A stretch of DNA of 26,120 bases from assembly GCA_001689495.1 (NCBI GenBank), contig LUJS01000032.1, positions 57,593-83,712 of the forward strand, read 5' to 3'. Below the pieces are notes generated by a model that worked only from the letters and a program-made list of their open reading frames with translations, searched no databases and was not told the origin of the DNA. The position numbers and the translations under genes are program-made. Below are positions 1 to 8,977 of this stretch, piece after piece (the first letter of the stretch is position 1; every line of letters starts with the position of its first letter). The DNA comes from Bacteroidales bacterium M8 (GTDB lineage Bacteria > Bacteroidota > Bacteroidia > Bacteroidales > Muribaculaceae).

Positions 1-210
1 GAGGCTACGACGATGGTGACATCGTACTTTGAGCCGGGAGTGAAACTTATCTATGCGATCGGGGCGGTCGTGGGCCTTATCGGAGGCGTGAAATGCTACT
101 CCAAATGGTCGAGCGGAGACCCCGACACCAGCAAGACCGCCGCGTCATGGTTCGGAGCCTGCATCTTCCTTATCGTGGCCGCCACAATCCTCAAGTCATT
201 CTTCCTCTGA
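1..210 (+). CDS. traE: Conjugative transposon protein TraE, 5' end cut by window
   Basis: Only the C-terminal 69 residues are present; the frame is open to the first base, so the start lies upstream. Two hydrophobic segments are visible, around KLIYAIGAVVGLIGG and ACIFLIVAATILKSFF, separated by a short polar loop with SSGDPDTSKT. This matches the Bacteroidetes TraE family (DUF4134), a small inner-membrane component of the mating channel comparable to VirB2/VirB3-type subunits. The stop codon shares one base with the start codon of traF, as expected in this operon. The identification rests on recognising the family sequence and on the order traE-F-G. Confidence 0.9.
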   Translation, partial: EATTMVTSYFEPGVKLIYAIGAVVGLIGGVKCYSKWSSGDPDTSKTAASWFGACIFLIVAATILKSFFL

Positions 211-539
211 TGTCCGAGTATTCCATCAACAAAGGCGTGGGGCGCAGTGTGGAGTACAAGGGTCTGAAAGCGCAATATCTGTTCATATTCGCCATCGGCC
301 TTCTGTCCCTGTTCGTCCTGTTCGTGATAATGTATGTCGCGGGTGTCCCGCAATGGTTCTGCATCGGCTTCGCCGCAGTGTCTGCCTCGGCCCTTGTATG
401 GCTCACTTTCCGGCTAAACTCGAAGTTCGGGCAATACGGCCTCATGAAGCTCGGCGCCGTTAGATACCGCCCGCGCTACATAATCAACCGACTGCGTATC
501 ACACGCCTGATAAAAACGTGTAGGAAACAACATAGATAA
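210..539 (+). CDS. traF: Conjugative transposon protein TraF
   Basis: 109 residues. The start is the ATG whose A is the last base of the traE stop codon, giving MSEYSINKGVGRSVEYKGL; a longer reading of the frame upstream would overlap traE extensively and is not credible. Two adjacent membrane helices (about residues 24-45 and 49-68) are followed by a basic C-terminal tail. This is the DUF4133/TraF family of Bacteroidetes conjugative elements, a VirB3-like inner-membrane protein placed directly before the VirB4-type ATPase, as in other type IV systems. Confidence 0.9.
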   Translation: MSEYSINKGVGRSVEYKGLKAQYLFIFAIGLLSLFVLFVIMYVAGVPQWFCIGFAAVSASALVWLTFRLNSKFGQYGLMKLGAVRYRPRYIINRLRITRLIKTCRKQHR

Positions 540-541
540 AA

Positions 542-3034
542 ATGAGAAATACCCTGAGAGCGACGACTCTTGAATCGAAACTCCCCCTCCTTGCCGTTGA
601 ACACGGCTGCATCATCTCAAAGGACGCCGACACCACGGTGGCCTTTGAGGTGAGGCTCCCGGAACTGTTCACGGTTACATCAGCCGAATACGAGGCCATG
701 CACTCGGCATGGTGCAAGGCGATAAAGGTTCTGCCGCATTTTTCGGTTGTCCACAAGCAGGACATATTCATATCGGAGAATTACCGGCCGGAATTGCAGA
801 AGGAGGGACTGAGCTTCCTTGACCGCTCTTTCGAGCGCCATTTCAACGAGCGTCCATACTTGGCTCACAAGTGTTACCTGTTCCTGACAAAGACAACGAA
901 GGAACGGATGCGCCAGCATAGCAATTTTTCCACCCTGTGCCGGGGACGCATAACCCCGAAGGAGCTGAATCACGAGATGGTGGTGAAGTTCATGGAGAGA
1001 GTGGAACAGTTCGAGCGCATCATCAACGACACCGGCTGTATCAGTCTGCGCCGTCTCTCTGACGACGAGATTCTGGGCACGGAGACATCATCGGGCATCA
1101 TCGAGAAATATATGTCCCTCTCCATGTCGGATGTCACCTGTCTGGAGGACATCGACCTTTCGGCAAGGGAGATGCGCGTCGGGGACAAGATGCTATGCCT
1201 CCACACCCTTTCGGACACCGACGACCTTCCGGCGAAGGTCAGCACGGACAACCGCTACGAGCGTCTTTCCACCGACCGCTCGGACTGCCGCCTGTCATTT
1301 GCCTCCCCCGTGGGGCTGCTCCTGCCGTGCAACCACATATACAACCAGTATGTGTTCATAGACTGCCACGACGAGAATCTTGCCCGCTTCGAGAAGACGG
1401 CCCGCAACATGAACAGTCTTTCCAAGTACAGCCGCAGCAACGCGATCAACAAGGAATGGATAGACCGTTACCTGAACGAGGCCCATTCCTACGGACTGAC
1501 AAGCGTCCGGGCGCATTGTAATGTCATGGCGTGGAGCGACGACGCCGAGGAACTGCGGCGCATCAAAAACGATGTCGGCGGTCAGCTTGCGACTATGGGT
1601 TGTATGCCACGCCACAACACCATCGACTGCCCGACGCTGTTCTGGGCGGCGATGCCGGGCAACGAGGCCGATTTTCCTGCGGAAGAATCGTTCTACACCT
1701 TCATAGAGCCGGCGGTGTGCTTCTTCACGGGCGAGACCAACTACCGCTCGTCGCTGTCCCCCTTCGGAATAAAGATGGTGGACCGTCTGACCGGGAAACC
1801 GCTCCATCTCGACATTTCCGACGAGCCGATGAAGCGAGGAATAACGACCAACCGCAACAAGTTCATCCTCGGCCCGTCGGGTAGCGGCAAGTCGTTCTTC
1901 ACCAACCATCTGGTCCGCCAGTATTATGAGCAGGGCGCCCATGTGCTGCTGATAGACACCGGCAACTCCTACGAAGGTCTGTGCAACCTTATCCACAACC
2001 GTACCCACGGGGAGGACGGCATATATTACACATATACCGAGGAGAGTCCGATTTCCTTCAATCCCTTCTATACGGACGATTCGATATTTGATGTGGAGAA
2101 GAAGGACAGCATAAAGACACTGCTTCTCACGCTCTGGAAGTCGGAGGACGACCGGATAACGAAGACGGAATCGGGTGAGCTTGGTTCGGCTCTGTCAATG
2201 TTCATAGACCGGATGAAGAAAGACCGCGACATCGTTCCCTGCTTCAACTCGTTCTACGAGTTCATGCGCGACGAGTACCGCGAGGAGATGGCGAAACGCC
2301 CGATCCCGATACACAGGCAGGATTTCGACATAGACAATTTCCTGACCACGCTCCGGCAGTATTACCACGGCGGCAGGTTCGATTTCCTTCTCAACTCAAA
2401 GGAGAACATCGACCTTCTCAACAAGCGCTTTGTCGTCTTCGAGATTGACGCTATCCGCGACAACAAAGACCTGTTCCCGGTGGTGACAATCATCATCATG
2501 GAGGCTTTCATCAACAAGATGCGCCGTCTGAAAGGCGTGCGGAAAGTCCTTATCTGCGAGGAGGCATGGAAGGCGTTGTCAACGGCGAACATGGCGGAGT
2601 ATATGCGCTATATGTTCAAGACGGTGAGAAAGTATTTCGGTGAGGCTGTGGTGGTAACGCAGGAGGTTGACGACATAATATCGTCGCCTGTTGTCAAGGA
2701 GACCATCATCAACAACTCCGACTGCAAGATACTCCTTGACCAGCGCAAGTATATTAACCGCTTCGACCAGATCCAGTCGCTGTTAGGTCTGACAGACAAG
2801 GAGAAGGCGCAGATACTCAGCATCAACCTCGCCAACAATCCGAACCGTCTGTATAAAAAAGAGGTCTGGATCGGACTCGGCGGAACGCAGTCTGCCGTGT
2901 ATGCCACGGAGGTCAGCCGGGAGGAATATTTCTGCTACACCACCGAGGAAACGGAGAAAATCAGGGTGCTGGATACGGCACGGAGACTTGGCGGCGACAT
3001 AGAAGCCGCGATAAAGCAACTTGCAAATGAATGA
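542..3034 (+). CDS. traG: TraG, VirB4-type conjugation ATPase
   Basis: 830 residues, full length for the family. Walker A is GPSGSGKS at about residues 444-451 and the hydrophobic strand ending in the Walker B acidic pair is VLICEE at about 669-674. The N-terminal half corresponds to the TraG/VirB4 N-terminal domain and the C-terminal half to the RecA-like ATPase. The family powers assembly of the type IV secretion channel at the inner membrane. The gene follows traF by two bases and is the largest of the operon. No truncation or frameshift is seen. Confidence 0.95.
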   Translation: MRNTLRATTLESKLPLLAVEHGCIISKDADTTVAFEVRLPELFTVTSAEYEAMHSAWCKAIKVLPHFSVVHKQDIFISENYRPELQKEGLSFLDRSFERHFNERPYLAHKCYLFLTKTTKERMRQHSNFSTLCRGRITPKELNHEMVVKFMERVEQFERIINDTGCISLRRLSDDEILGTETSSGIIEKYMSLSMSDVTCLEDIDLSAREMRVGDKMLCLHTLSDTDDLPAKVSTDNRYERLSTDRSDCRLSFASPVGLLLPCNHIYNQYVFIDCHDENLARFEKTARNMNSLSKYSRSNAINKEWIDRYLNEAHSYGLTSVRAHCNVMAWSDDAEELRRIKNDVGGQLATMGCMPRHNTIDCPTLFWAAMPGNEADFPAEESFYTFIEPAVCFFTGETNYRSSLSPFGIKMVDRLTGKPLHLDISDEPMKRGITTNRNKFILGPSGSGKSFFTNHLVRQYYEQGAHVLLIDTGNSYEGLCNLIHNRTHGEDGIYYTYTEESPISFNPFYTDDSIFDVEKKDSIKTLLLTLWKSEDDRITKTESGELGSALSMFIDRMKKDRDIVPCFNSFYEFMRDEYREEMAKRPIPIHRQDFDIDNFLTTLRQYYHGGRFDFLLNSKENIDLLNKRFVVFEIDAIRDNKDLFPVVTIIIMEAFINKMRRLKGVRKVLICEEAWKALSTANMAEYMRYMFKTVRKYFGEAVVVTQEVDDIISSPVVKETIINNSDCKILLDQRKYINRFDQIQSLLGLTDKEKAQILSINLANNPNRLYKKEVWIGLGGTQSAVYATEVSREEYFCYTTEETEKIRVLDTARRLGGDIEAAIKQLANE

Positions 3035-3037
3035 TGT

Positions 3038-3172
3038 ATGACGGTTTTACGGATAATACTTCTGATAATCACGGCTGTGATCGCCGTTGCCGCGCTCCTC
3101 CTGCGCGCGGCACTCTACCTTCTCTCTTTGGGAGTGAGGTTAATCGGAGGATGCGCCTCCAGAATTTACTGA
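3038..3172 (+). CDS. Small single-pass membrane protein in the traH position
   Basis: 44 residues, starting MTVLRIILLITAVIAVAALL: one long hydrophobic helix with arginines on both sides and a short basic tail ending ASRIY. It begins 4 bases after the traG stop and ends 17 bases before traI. In CTnDOT-type tra operons a short gene, traH, sits between traG and traI, so position and membrane character suggest a TraH equivalent. Sequence homology cannot be judged at this length. An alternative frame beginning at 3031 gives a polar, proline- and cysteine-containing peptide without recognisable character, which I consider less likely. Confidence 0.5.
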   Translation: MTVLRIILLIITAVIAVAALLLRAALYLLSLGVRLIGGCASRIY

Positions 3173-3189
3173 CATAAATAATCATTACA

Positions 3190-3828
3190 ATGAGCAGACT
3201 TAAATTTATAATTCCCGTTGTCGCGCTGGTCATGTTCCTCTGCGCCGGCAAAGCACACGCGCAGTGGACGGTCATCGACCCCTCCAACATAGCGCAGAGC
3301 ATCGTGAACAACTCCAAGTCGCTTGTCCACGAATCAAAGACGGCGACGCACATGGTCAAATCGTTTCAGGAGACGGTCAAGATTTATGAGCAGGGCAAGA
3401 AGTATTATGACGCCCTGCGCTCGGTCAACAACCTTGTCCGCGACGCCCGCAAGGTGCAGCAGACCGTCCTGATGCTCGGCGACATAAGCGAGACCTATGT
3501 AACGAATTTCCGCAAGATGCTGACTGACCCGAATTTCACTGCCTCGGAACTGTCGGCAATCGCATCCGGCTACACCCGTCTTCTCGAAGAAGCCAACGGG
3601 GTGTTGGGCGAACTGAAGAACGTGGTGAACATCACCACTATGTCGATGACCGACAAGGACCGCATGGATATTGTTGACAGGTGCTATAAGGAGATGAGCC
3701 GCTACCGCAACCTGACCTCTTATTTCACGAACAAGAACATCTCCGTGTCCTATCTCCGCGCGAAGAAGAAAGCTGATACGCAGCGTGTGATAAACCTTTA
3801 CGGCAAGGGCGCCGAAAGATACTGGTGA
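3190..3828 (+). CDS. traI: Conjugative transposon protein TraI (DUF4141), exported
   Basis: 212 residues. The N-terminus is a clear Sec signal peptide with probable cleavage after A24 (KAHA before QW). The mature part is helical and opens with WTVIDPSNIAQSIVNNSKS, characteristic of the Bacteroidetes TraI/DUF4141 family, which resembles VirB5-like periplasmic or pilus-tip components in size and export. It lies between the small TraH-like gene and traJ, and its stop codon overlaps the possible GTG start of traJ. Confidence 0.88.
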   Translation: MSRLKFIIPVVALVMFLCAGKAHAQWTVIDPSNIAQSIVNNSKSLVHESKTATHMVKSFQETVKIYEQGKKYYDALRSVNNLVRDARKVQQTVLMLGDISETYVTNFRKMLTDPNFTASELSAIASGYTRLLEEANGVLGELKNVVNITTMSMTDKDRMDIVDRCYKEMSRYRNLTSYFTNKNISVSYLRAKKKADTQRVINLYGKGAERYW

Positions 3829-3830
3829 CT

Positions 3831-4841
3831 ATGCTCTGCGCGATTGATTTCTCTAATCTCCATACGATTCTGCGCTCGCTCTATGACGAGATGATGCCTC
3901 TGTGTTCCGACATGGCGGGTGTCGCGCAGGGAATCGCCGGACTCGGCGCGCTGTTCTATGTCGCATACCGGGTATGGCAGGCGCTTGCAAGGGCTGAACC
4001 GATTGATGTGTTCCCGCTGCTGCGCCCGTTTGCAATCGGCTTCTGCATCATGTTCTTCCCGACTGTGGTGCTTGGCACGATAAATTCCGTGATGTCGCCT
4101 ATCGTGCAGGGAACCGCCGGTATGCTGGAGGGCCAGACCCTCGATATGCAGAAATACCGGGAGGAGAAGGACAGGCTCGAATACGAGGCGATGATGCGGG
4201 ATCCCTCCACGGCGTATCTTGTAGATGACGCGGAGTTTGACCGTCAGATTGACGAACTTGGCGTGACGGAGGTGGGCACCGCTGCCGGTATGTATATCGA
4301 GCGCGGGATGTATAAGGTGAAGAAAGCCATTCAGAATTTCTTCCGTGAACTTCTGGAACTGCTTTTTCAGGCCGCGTCGCTGACTATCGACACGATAAGG
4401 ACTTTCTTCCTGATAGTTCTCGCCATCCTCGGCCCGATAAGTTTTGCGATTTCGGTGTGGGACGGATTCCAGAACACCCTTGTCCAGTGGATATGCCGCT
4501 ATGTCCAGACTTATCTGTGGCTCCCCGTGGCAGACCTGTTCTCGACGATTCTGGCTAAAATACAGGTGCTGATGTTGCAGAACGACATTTCGGAGCTGAC
4601 CAACAACCCCAATGTCGATATTGACGGGAGCAATACCGCGTATATACTATTTATGATAATCGGAATCATCGGATATTTCACAATCCCGACGGTTGCCGGA
4701 TGGATCATACAGGCCGGAGGCATGGGCAGCTACAACCGTGCGGTCAACAATACGGCTATGCAGGCAGGTTCCGCCGCCGGAAGTGTCGGCGGTGCGGTTG
4801 CCGGGAATGTGGCCGGTCGTGTCGGCAAATTATTGAAATAA
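3831..4841 (+). CDS. traJ: TraJ, polytopic inner-membrane channel protein
   Basis: About 336 residues from the ATG (MLCAIDFSNLHTIL). A GTG two codons upstream at 3825, overlapping the traI stop, is an alternative start. Several hydrophobic segments are visible, including GLGALFYVAYRVW, FFLIVLAILGPISFAISVW and YILFMIIGIIGYFTIP. The C-terminus is small and glycine/alanine rich (AGSAAGSVGGAVAGNVAG). This is the TraJ family of Bacteroides conjugative transposons, functionally comparable to the VirB6 inner-membrane channel subunit. The motif ARAEPIDVFPLLRPFAIG is typical of the family. Confidence 0.93.
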   Translation: MLCAIDFSNLHTILRSLYDEMMPLCSDMAGVAQGIAGLGALFYVAYRVWQALARAEPIDVFPLLRPFAIGFCIMFFPTVVLGTINSVMSPIVQGTAGMLEGQTLDMQKYREEKDRLEYEAMMRDPSTAYLVDDAEFDRQIDELGVTEVGTAAGMYIERGMYKVKKAIQNFFRELLELLFQAASLTIDTIRTFFLIVLAILGPISFAISVWDGFQNTLVQWICRYVQTYLWLPVADLFSTILAKIQVLMLQNDISELTNNPNVDIDGSNTAYILFMIIGIIGYFTIPTVAGWIIQAGGMGSYNRAVNNTAMQAGSAAGSVGGAVAGNVAGRVGKLLK

Positions 4842-4859
4842 CACTCTGATACGGATTAA

Positions 4860-5483
4860 ATGGAATTCAAGTCATTAAAAAACATCGAGACATCCTTCCG
4901 TCAGATACGCCTGTTCGGAATAGTGTTCGTGGCGATGTGCGCGGTGGTGGTCTCGGTGGCGCTGGTGACGGCTTTCAATTTCGCCGAGAAGCAGCGGGAG
5001 AAGATCTATGTCCTTGACAACGGCAAGAGCCTGATGCTGGCTCTGTCGCAGGACATGAGCCAGAACCGTCCGGCGGAGGCACGAGAACACGTGCGACGCT
5101 TCCATGAGTTGTTCTTCTCGCTCTCCCCGGACAAGTCGGCTATCGAGCATAACATCAACCGTGCGCTGATTCTCTCCGACAAAAGCGCGTACAACTATTA
5201 TTCGGATTACTCCGAGAAAGGTTACTATAACCGCATAATCTCGGGAAACATCAATCAGGTGTGTCAGGTTGACAGCGTGGTGTGCGATTTCAACAACTAC
5301 CCCTATGTGGCCCGGACTTATGCCCGCCAGATGATTATCCGCGAGAGTAACGTGACCGAGAGAAGCCTCGTGACGGTATGCCGCCTCACAAACTCCTCGC
5401 GTTCCGACGACAATCCAAACGGATTCATCATCGAGAATTTCAATATCCTTGAGAACAAGGACATATCAACGGTAAAGCGATAA
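4860..5483 (+). CDS. traK: Conjugative transposon protein TraK, VirB8-like
   Basis: 207 residues. One membrane helix near the N-terminus (about residues 19-41, FGIVFVAMCAVVVSVALVT) is followed by a soluble periplasmic domain containing HELFFSLSPD, the family pattern of Bacteroidetes TraK. The layout of a short cytosolic tail, one helix and a periplasmic NTF2-like domain corresponds to VirB8. It lies 18 bases after traJ and 3 bases before traL. Confidence 0.93.
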   Translation: MEFKSLKNIETSFRQIRLFGIVFVAMCAVVVSVALVTAFNFAEKQREKIYVLDNGKSLMLALSQDMSQNRPAEAREHVRRFHELFFSLSPDKSAIEHNINRALILSDKSAYNYYSDYSEKGYYNRIISGNINQVCQVDSVVCDFNNYPYVARTYARQMIIRESNVTERSLVTVCRLTNSSRSDDNPNGFIIENFNILENKDISTVKR

Positions 5484-5486
5484 CCG

Positions 5487-5831
5487 ATGAATAAATTTCA
5501 ATCAATGCGCTCCGCTATATATAATAAGGTGTGGGGCAAACCGAAATCGGCGCTGGGCGAGTATCTGCGACGCAAGTGCGACGGCATCCCGGCAAACCGC
5601 AGGCTTACAATTATAACCGTCCTGCTCTCACTGTTCATCATCACTGCCTTCTTCGTGTTCGGCAACGCCTGTTACCGCATCGGGCGCGGACAGGCTCTGA
5701 TGGAGAGAATCGAGCCGGAACATATAGAGGGGCTGGAACTTCCATCCTTCGACAACGGCGATACGCCGGATATTTGGCAATTCAAGGATTCCGGATATGA
5801 ACCTTCAGGAACTGAAAACGAAAATCAATGA
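5487..5831 (+). CDS. traL: Conjugative transposon protein TraL (DUF3989)
   Basis: 114 residues with a basic N-terminal third, one membrane helix at about residues 40-60 (LTIITVLLSLFIITAFFVFG) and an acidic tail. This is the short TraL/DUF3989 protein always found between traK and traM in Bacteroidetes elements. Its last 35 bases overlap the start of traM in another frame, which implies translational coupling. Confidence 0.85.
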   Translation: MNKFQSMRSAIYNKVWGKPKSALGEYLRRKCDGIPANRRLTIITVLLSLFIITAFFVFGNACYRIGRGQALMERIEPEHIEGLELPSFDNGDTPDIWQFKDSGYEPSGTENENQ

Positions 5832-7008
5832 CTGGTTTGAGTCAAAATCGGCTGCCGAGAGGCAGAAAATGAAGAAATACCTGCTTGTCATTCCCGGCGC
5901 GGCGATCATCTTCCTCGGCTCGATGTGGCTTATCTTCGGCTCGTATATGTCTGATGACGGCGCGGAAAAGGGAAAGGCCAACATGGAGCTGCCCGACGGG
6001 GACAGCGACAAGTTGCAGGGCAACAAGCTCAAAGCGCTTGCCGAGGCGGAGATGCGCAGGGAGAAGGCCCGTCAGGACAGCATTTTGAGTGCCGCGTCTG
6101 TAAGACAGGATTCCGTACCGGCGGACACAATGGCTGCGTCCGAACCCTCCCCGATTGAACAGTCGGCCATGCAGTATCAGGAGGTACAGGCTTCGCTTGA
6201 TGACTTCTTCGTACCGGAAAACTCCGATGCCGTCCGCATGGCGGAATTGCAGGAACGGATTGACGAGCTGGAGGCGCAGAACGCTATGGCGGCGCAACAG
6301 GCGGAACAGCCGGACCAGATGGAACTTCTTGAACGCTCCTACCAGCTTGCGGCGCAGTATATGGGCAACGGCAACGCCGTGAATCCCGCTCCTGCGCAGA
6401 CGGTGGAGGAAAAGGGCAAAAGGAATGTCCAGCCGGTCGCGCAAGTGAAAAGGAATGTCGTATCGACGCTTTCATCATCTGCCGCAGGTCGCGGTTTCAA
6501 TACCTCTGTCGGGGCAAAGGCGGCAAGTCAGAAAAACACCATCGCCGCTGTCGTGGCAGGTAACCAGAGCGTTACCGACGGTCAGACCGTCAGGCTCCGG
6601 ATTGTGGAGCCGATGTGGATAGGCAGTAGGCTCGTACCCCGCAACACTGCCGTTGTAGGTGCCGCGAGGTTGCAGGGCGAGAGGCTTGAGATTGCGGTGT
6701 CCTCGGTGGAGTGCGACGGCTCGGTGTATGAGGTGGAGCTGACGGTATATGACACCGACGGACAGGAGGGAATCAACATTCCCAATTCAATGGAGTCGGA
6801 CGCGCTGCATGAGATCGGCGCCAACATGGGGTCGACGATGGGCAGCTCGATAAATATCTCCACCGATGCCGGTGCGCAGATTGCCTCCGATGTGGGGCGC
6901 GGACTTATCAACGGTGTCAGCCAGTATCTGACAAAGAAGATGCGGACCGTGAAAGTCCACCTGAAATCCGGATACCGGGTAATGCTCCATCAGCCCGAAG
7001 ATGTGTAA
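5797..7008 (+). CDS. traM: TraM, VirB10-like channel scaffold
   Basis: 403 residues. A cytosolic N-terminus is followed by one membrane helix at about 28-48, an acidic and glutamine-rich periplasmic linker with heptad character (AELQERIDELEAQNAMAAQQ) and a C-terminal beta-rich domain beginning near IAAVVAGNQSVTDGQTVRLR. This is the TraM family of Bacteroides conjugative transposons, which has the topology of VirB10 (inner-membrane anchor, periplasmic linker, outer core domain). It starts 35 bases inside traL. Confidence 0.93.
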   Translation: MNLQELKTKINDWFESKSAAERQKMKKYLLVIPGAAIIFLGSMWLIFGSYMSDDGAEKGKANMELPDGDSDKLQGNKLKALAEAEMRREKARQDSILSAASVRQDSVPADTMAASEPSPIEQSAMQYQEVQASLDDFFVPENSDAVRMAELQERIDELEAQNAMAAQQAEQPDQMELLERSYQLAAQYMGNGNAVNPAPAQTVEEKGKRNVQPVAQVKRNVVSTLSSSAAGRGFNTSVGAKAASQKNTIAAVVAGNQSVTDGQTVRLRIVEPMWIGSRLVPRNTAVVGAARLQGERLEIAVSSVECDGSVYEVELTVYDTDGQEGINIPNSMESDALHEIGANMGSTMGSSINISTDAGAQIASDVGRGLINGVSQYLTKKMRTVKVHLKSGYRVMLHQPEDV

Positions 7009-7027
7009 CCTAAAACAGAAAACAATT

Positions 7028-8038
7028 ATGAATTTCAAGACTATAATTCTTTCCCTCGCTGCCGTAATCGGCATGGCTTCCCCGGTGTTTGCCAAAACCA
7101 AAGCGGTCAAAAACACCGATAACAAGGTGTCTTCCGACACAGAGCAGGTGGCGGAACACGACATCAACGTGTACGGGTCAGGCTACACTGACGGAGACAG
7201 GTTCGAGGGTCTGACGCGGAAGGTCGGTTTTGACCGCATGATTCCCCCTCACGCTCTGGAGGTTGCGTTCAACAAGACCACCCATGTCATTTTCCCGTCG
7301 GAAATCGTGTATGTCGATTTGGGCGACGAGAATCTTGTCGCGGGTCTGGCGGACGGCGCGAAGAACGTGCTGCGCGTGAAGTCGGCTGTCAAGTCGTTCA
7401 AGTCCGAGACGAATCTCACGGTCATTACCGATGACGGCTGTTTCTTCACCTTTAACGTGAAATTCGCAAAGGAGCCTCTGTTGCTCAATATCGAGATGAC
7501 CGACTTTATTCACGACGGGGAGGCGGTCAACCGTCCCAACAATGCGCAGGAGATATACTTGGAGCGTCTAGGTCAAGAGTCGCCGATGCTTGTAAAGCTG
7601 ATCATGAAGTCAATCTACAAGCAGAACAGACGCGAGATAAAGCATATCGGCTCAAAGCGTTTCGGCGTGCAGTTCATTCTGAAAAGCATATACACCAACA
7701 ATGGCCTTCTCTACTTTCACACTGAACTGAAGAACACATCGAACATCGCTTTCGATATTGATTACATCTCGTTCAAGATAGTCGATAAGAAGGTGGTCAA
7801 GCGAACCGCCATGCAGGAGCAGGTATTGGAACCGCTCCGCGCCCAGAACTATGTTACGGTGGTCAACGGCAAGAAATCGGAAAGGACTGTCTTTGCCCTT
7901 GAAAAATTCACTATCCCCGACGACAAGCAGCTTGTCATCGAGGTCGCGGAGAAGGAAGGCGGCCGCAATCAGTCTTTCGTGGTCGAGAACGGCGATATTG
8001 TCCGCGCGAATGTAATTGACGAATTAAGCATACATTAA
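7028..8038 (+). CDS. traN: TraN (DUF4138), VirB9-like periplasmic protein
   Basis: 336 residues from the ATG at 7028. I prefer this start because it gives a clean signal peptide (MNFKTIILSLAAVIGMASPVFA, cleavage after A22). An upstream ATG at 7001, overlapping the end of traM, would put nine polar residues in front of it. The body (HVIFPSEIVYVDLGDENLVAG, then VLRVKSAV) is the conserved Bacteroidetes TraN family, comparable to VirB9 of the outer-membrane core complex. It follows traM and precedes traO. Confidence 0.92.
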   Translation: MNFKTIILSLAAVIGMASPVFAKTKAVKNTDNKVSSDTEQVAEHDINVYGSGYTDGDRFEGLTRKVGFDRMIPPHALEVAFNKTTHVIFPSEIVYVDLGDENLVAGLADGAKNVLRVKSAVKSFKSETNLTVITDDGCFFTFNVKFAKEPLLLNIEMTDFIHDGEAVNRPNNAQEIYLERLGQESPMLVKLIMKSIYKQNRREIKHIGSKRFGVQFILKSIYTNNGLLYFHTELKNTSNIAFDIDYISFKIVDKKVVKRTAMQEQVLEPLRAQNYVTVVNGKKSERTVFALEKFTIPDDKQLVIEVAEKEGGRNQSFVVENGDIVRANVIDELSIH

Positions 8039-8041
8039 TCC

Positions 8042-8623
8042 ATGAAAAAAGCGATAATGATAATCTCTGCCATGCTCACCCTCTTCGGAGGGCGGGCAAT
8101 GGCCCAGCGATGCCTCCCGGGAATGTCGGCTGTCGAAGTCCGCGCCGACATGGTAAACGGTTTCTATACCGGCGACTCACGCAACTGCGGGTATGATTTC
8201 GGAGTATTCTATTCCGTTTTCAAAGGTAATGCAAACTCTTGGAGCTTCGGAGGGGAATATCTCCAGACTTACAGACCCTACGGGGAGAAAGGGCGTATCC
8301 CCGTTTCGCAGTTCACGGGAGAGGTCGGATATAATCTCCATATCGTCAGCGATTATTCACAGACATTCCATCTCTATGGAGGTGTGTCGGCTCTCGGCGG
8401 ATATGAGACGGTCAACTGGGGTAAGCATACCCTTTCCGACGGATCCACAATCAAGAACGGCGACGCCTTCATCTATGGCGGCGCGTTGACCCTGTCGGCT
8501 GATTTTTATCTTTCGGACAGGCTGGCGCTCGGCACCCATGTGAAGGAACGGTTCGTGTTCGGCAACGACACCGGCCACTTCCTGACCCAGTTCGGGGTAC
8601 ACGTTAAACTCACTATCGAATAA
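8042..8623 (+). CDS. traO: TraO, outer-membrane beta-barrel-like protein
   Basis: 193 residues with a signal peptide ending in AMA before Q22. The mature protein shows alternating aromatic and polar beta-strand patterns (FGVFYSVFKGN, FHLYGGVSALGGYETVNWG, LGTHVKERFVFG) and ends in hydrophobic alternation, consistent with a small outer-membrane barrel. It matches the conjugal transfer protein TraO of Bacteroidetes elements in position and length. Confidence 0.88.
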   Translation: MKKAIMIISAMLTLFGGRAMAQRCLPGMSAVEVRADMVNGFYTGDSRNCGYDFGVFYSVFKGNANSWSFGGEYLQTYRPYGEKGRIPVSQFTGEVGYNLHIVSDYSQTFHLYGGVSALGGYETVNWGKHTLSDGSTIKNGDAFIYGGALTLSADFYLSDRLALGTHVKERFVFGNDTGHFLTQFGVHVKLTIE

Positions 8624-8626
8624 TAC

Positions 8627-8974
8627 ATGCCTGCAATAGTTGATCTTGACATAAAGAATATTCCGCTTACGGAGTTTATGAAGGCTCTTGGACAGGAACA
8701 CCCGGTGGCAGCCGACGGCAATCTGCGCGTTTACAATGCTCCATACGATGACAATCACGCCGCGACGATGGTCATAAACACTGAAACAAATTTGTGGCGT
8801 GATACAAAATCAGGCGCTTATGGCGGAATATATGACCTTGCGCACGAGATTACGGGCAGTTGCAGTATGTCGGAACTGACCCGGTTCATCGCCTCTGAAA
8901 TGTCTGCCATCCGCAAGGTTGACATTCGTCATGAGCCGGATGTGCCGAGGCCGCAACGAAAATTCCGTATGTGA
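8627..8974 (+). CDS. Stand-alone primase-finger-like protein without zinc ligands
   Basis: 115 residues. The sequence reads like the N-terminal CHC2-type DNA-binding fold of TraP and other primases: IPLTEFMKALG, then an acidic stretch, then NLWRDTKSGAYGGIYDLAHE. This parallels LLDFMLHLGAEM and NLWYDYGIGKGGDIFTLAGE at the start of the next gene. The cysteine/histidine ligands of a true CHC2 zinc finger are absent; the only cysteine is in GSCSMS. It is probably a partner or accessory to the following primase, with which it is tightly coupled (3-base gap). No catalytic Toprim residues are present. Confidence 0.7.
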   Translation: MPAIVDLDIKNIPLTEFMKALGQEHPVAADGNLRVYNAPYDDNHAATMVINTETNLWRDTKSGAYGGIYDLAHEITGSCSMSELTRFIASEMSAIRKVDIRHEPDVPRPQRKFRM

Positions 8975-8977
8975 GGC

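Noticed and set aside
1295..2008. 237-codon open frame opposite traG
   Set aside because: It is an antisense shadow of a GC-rich, clearly conserved ATPase gene.
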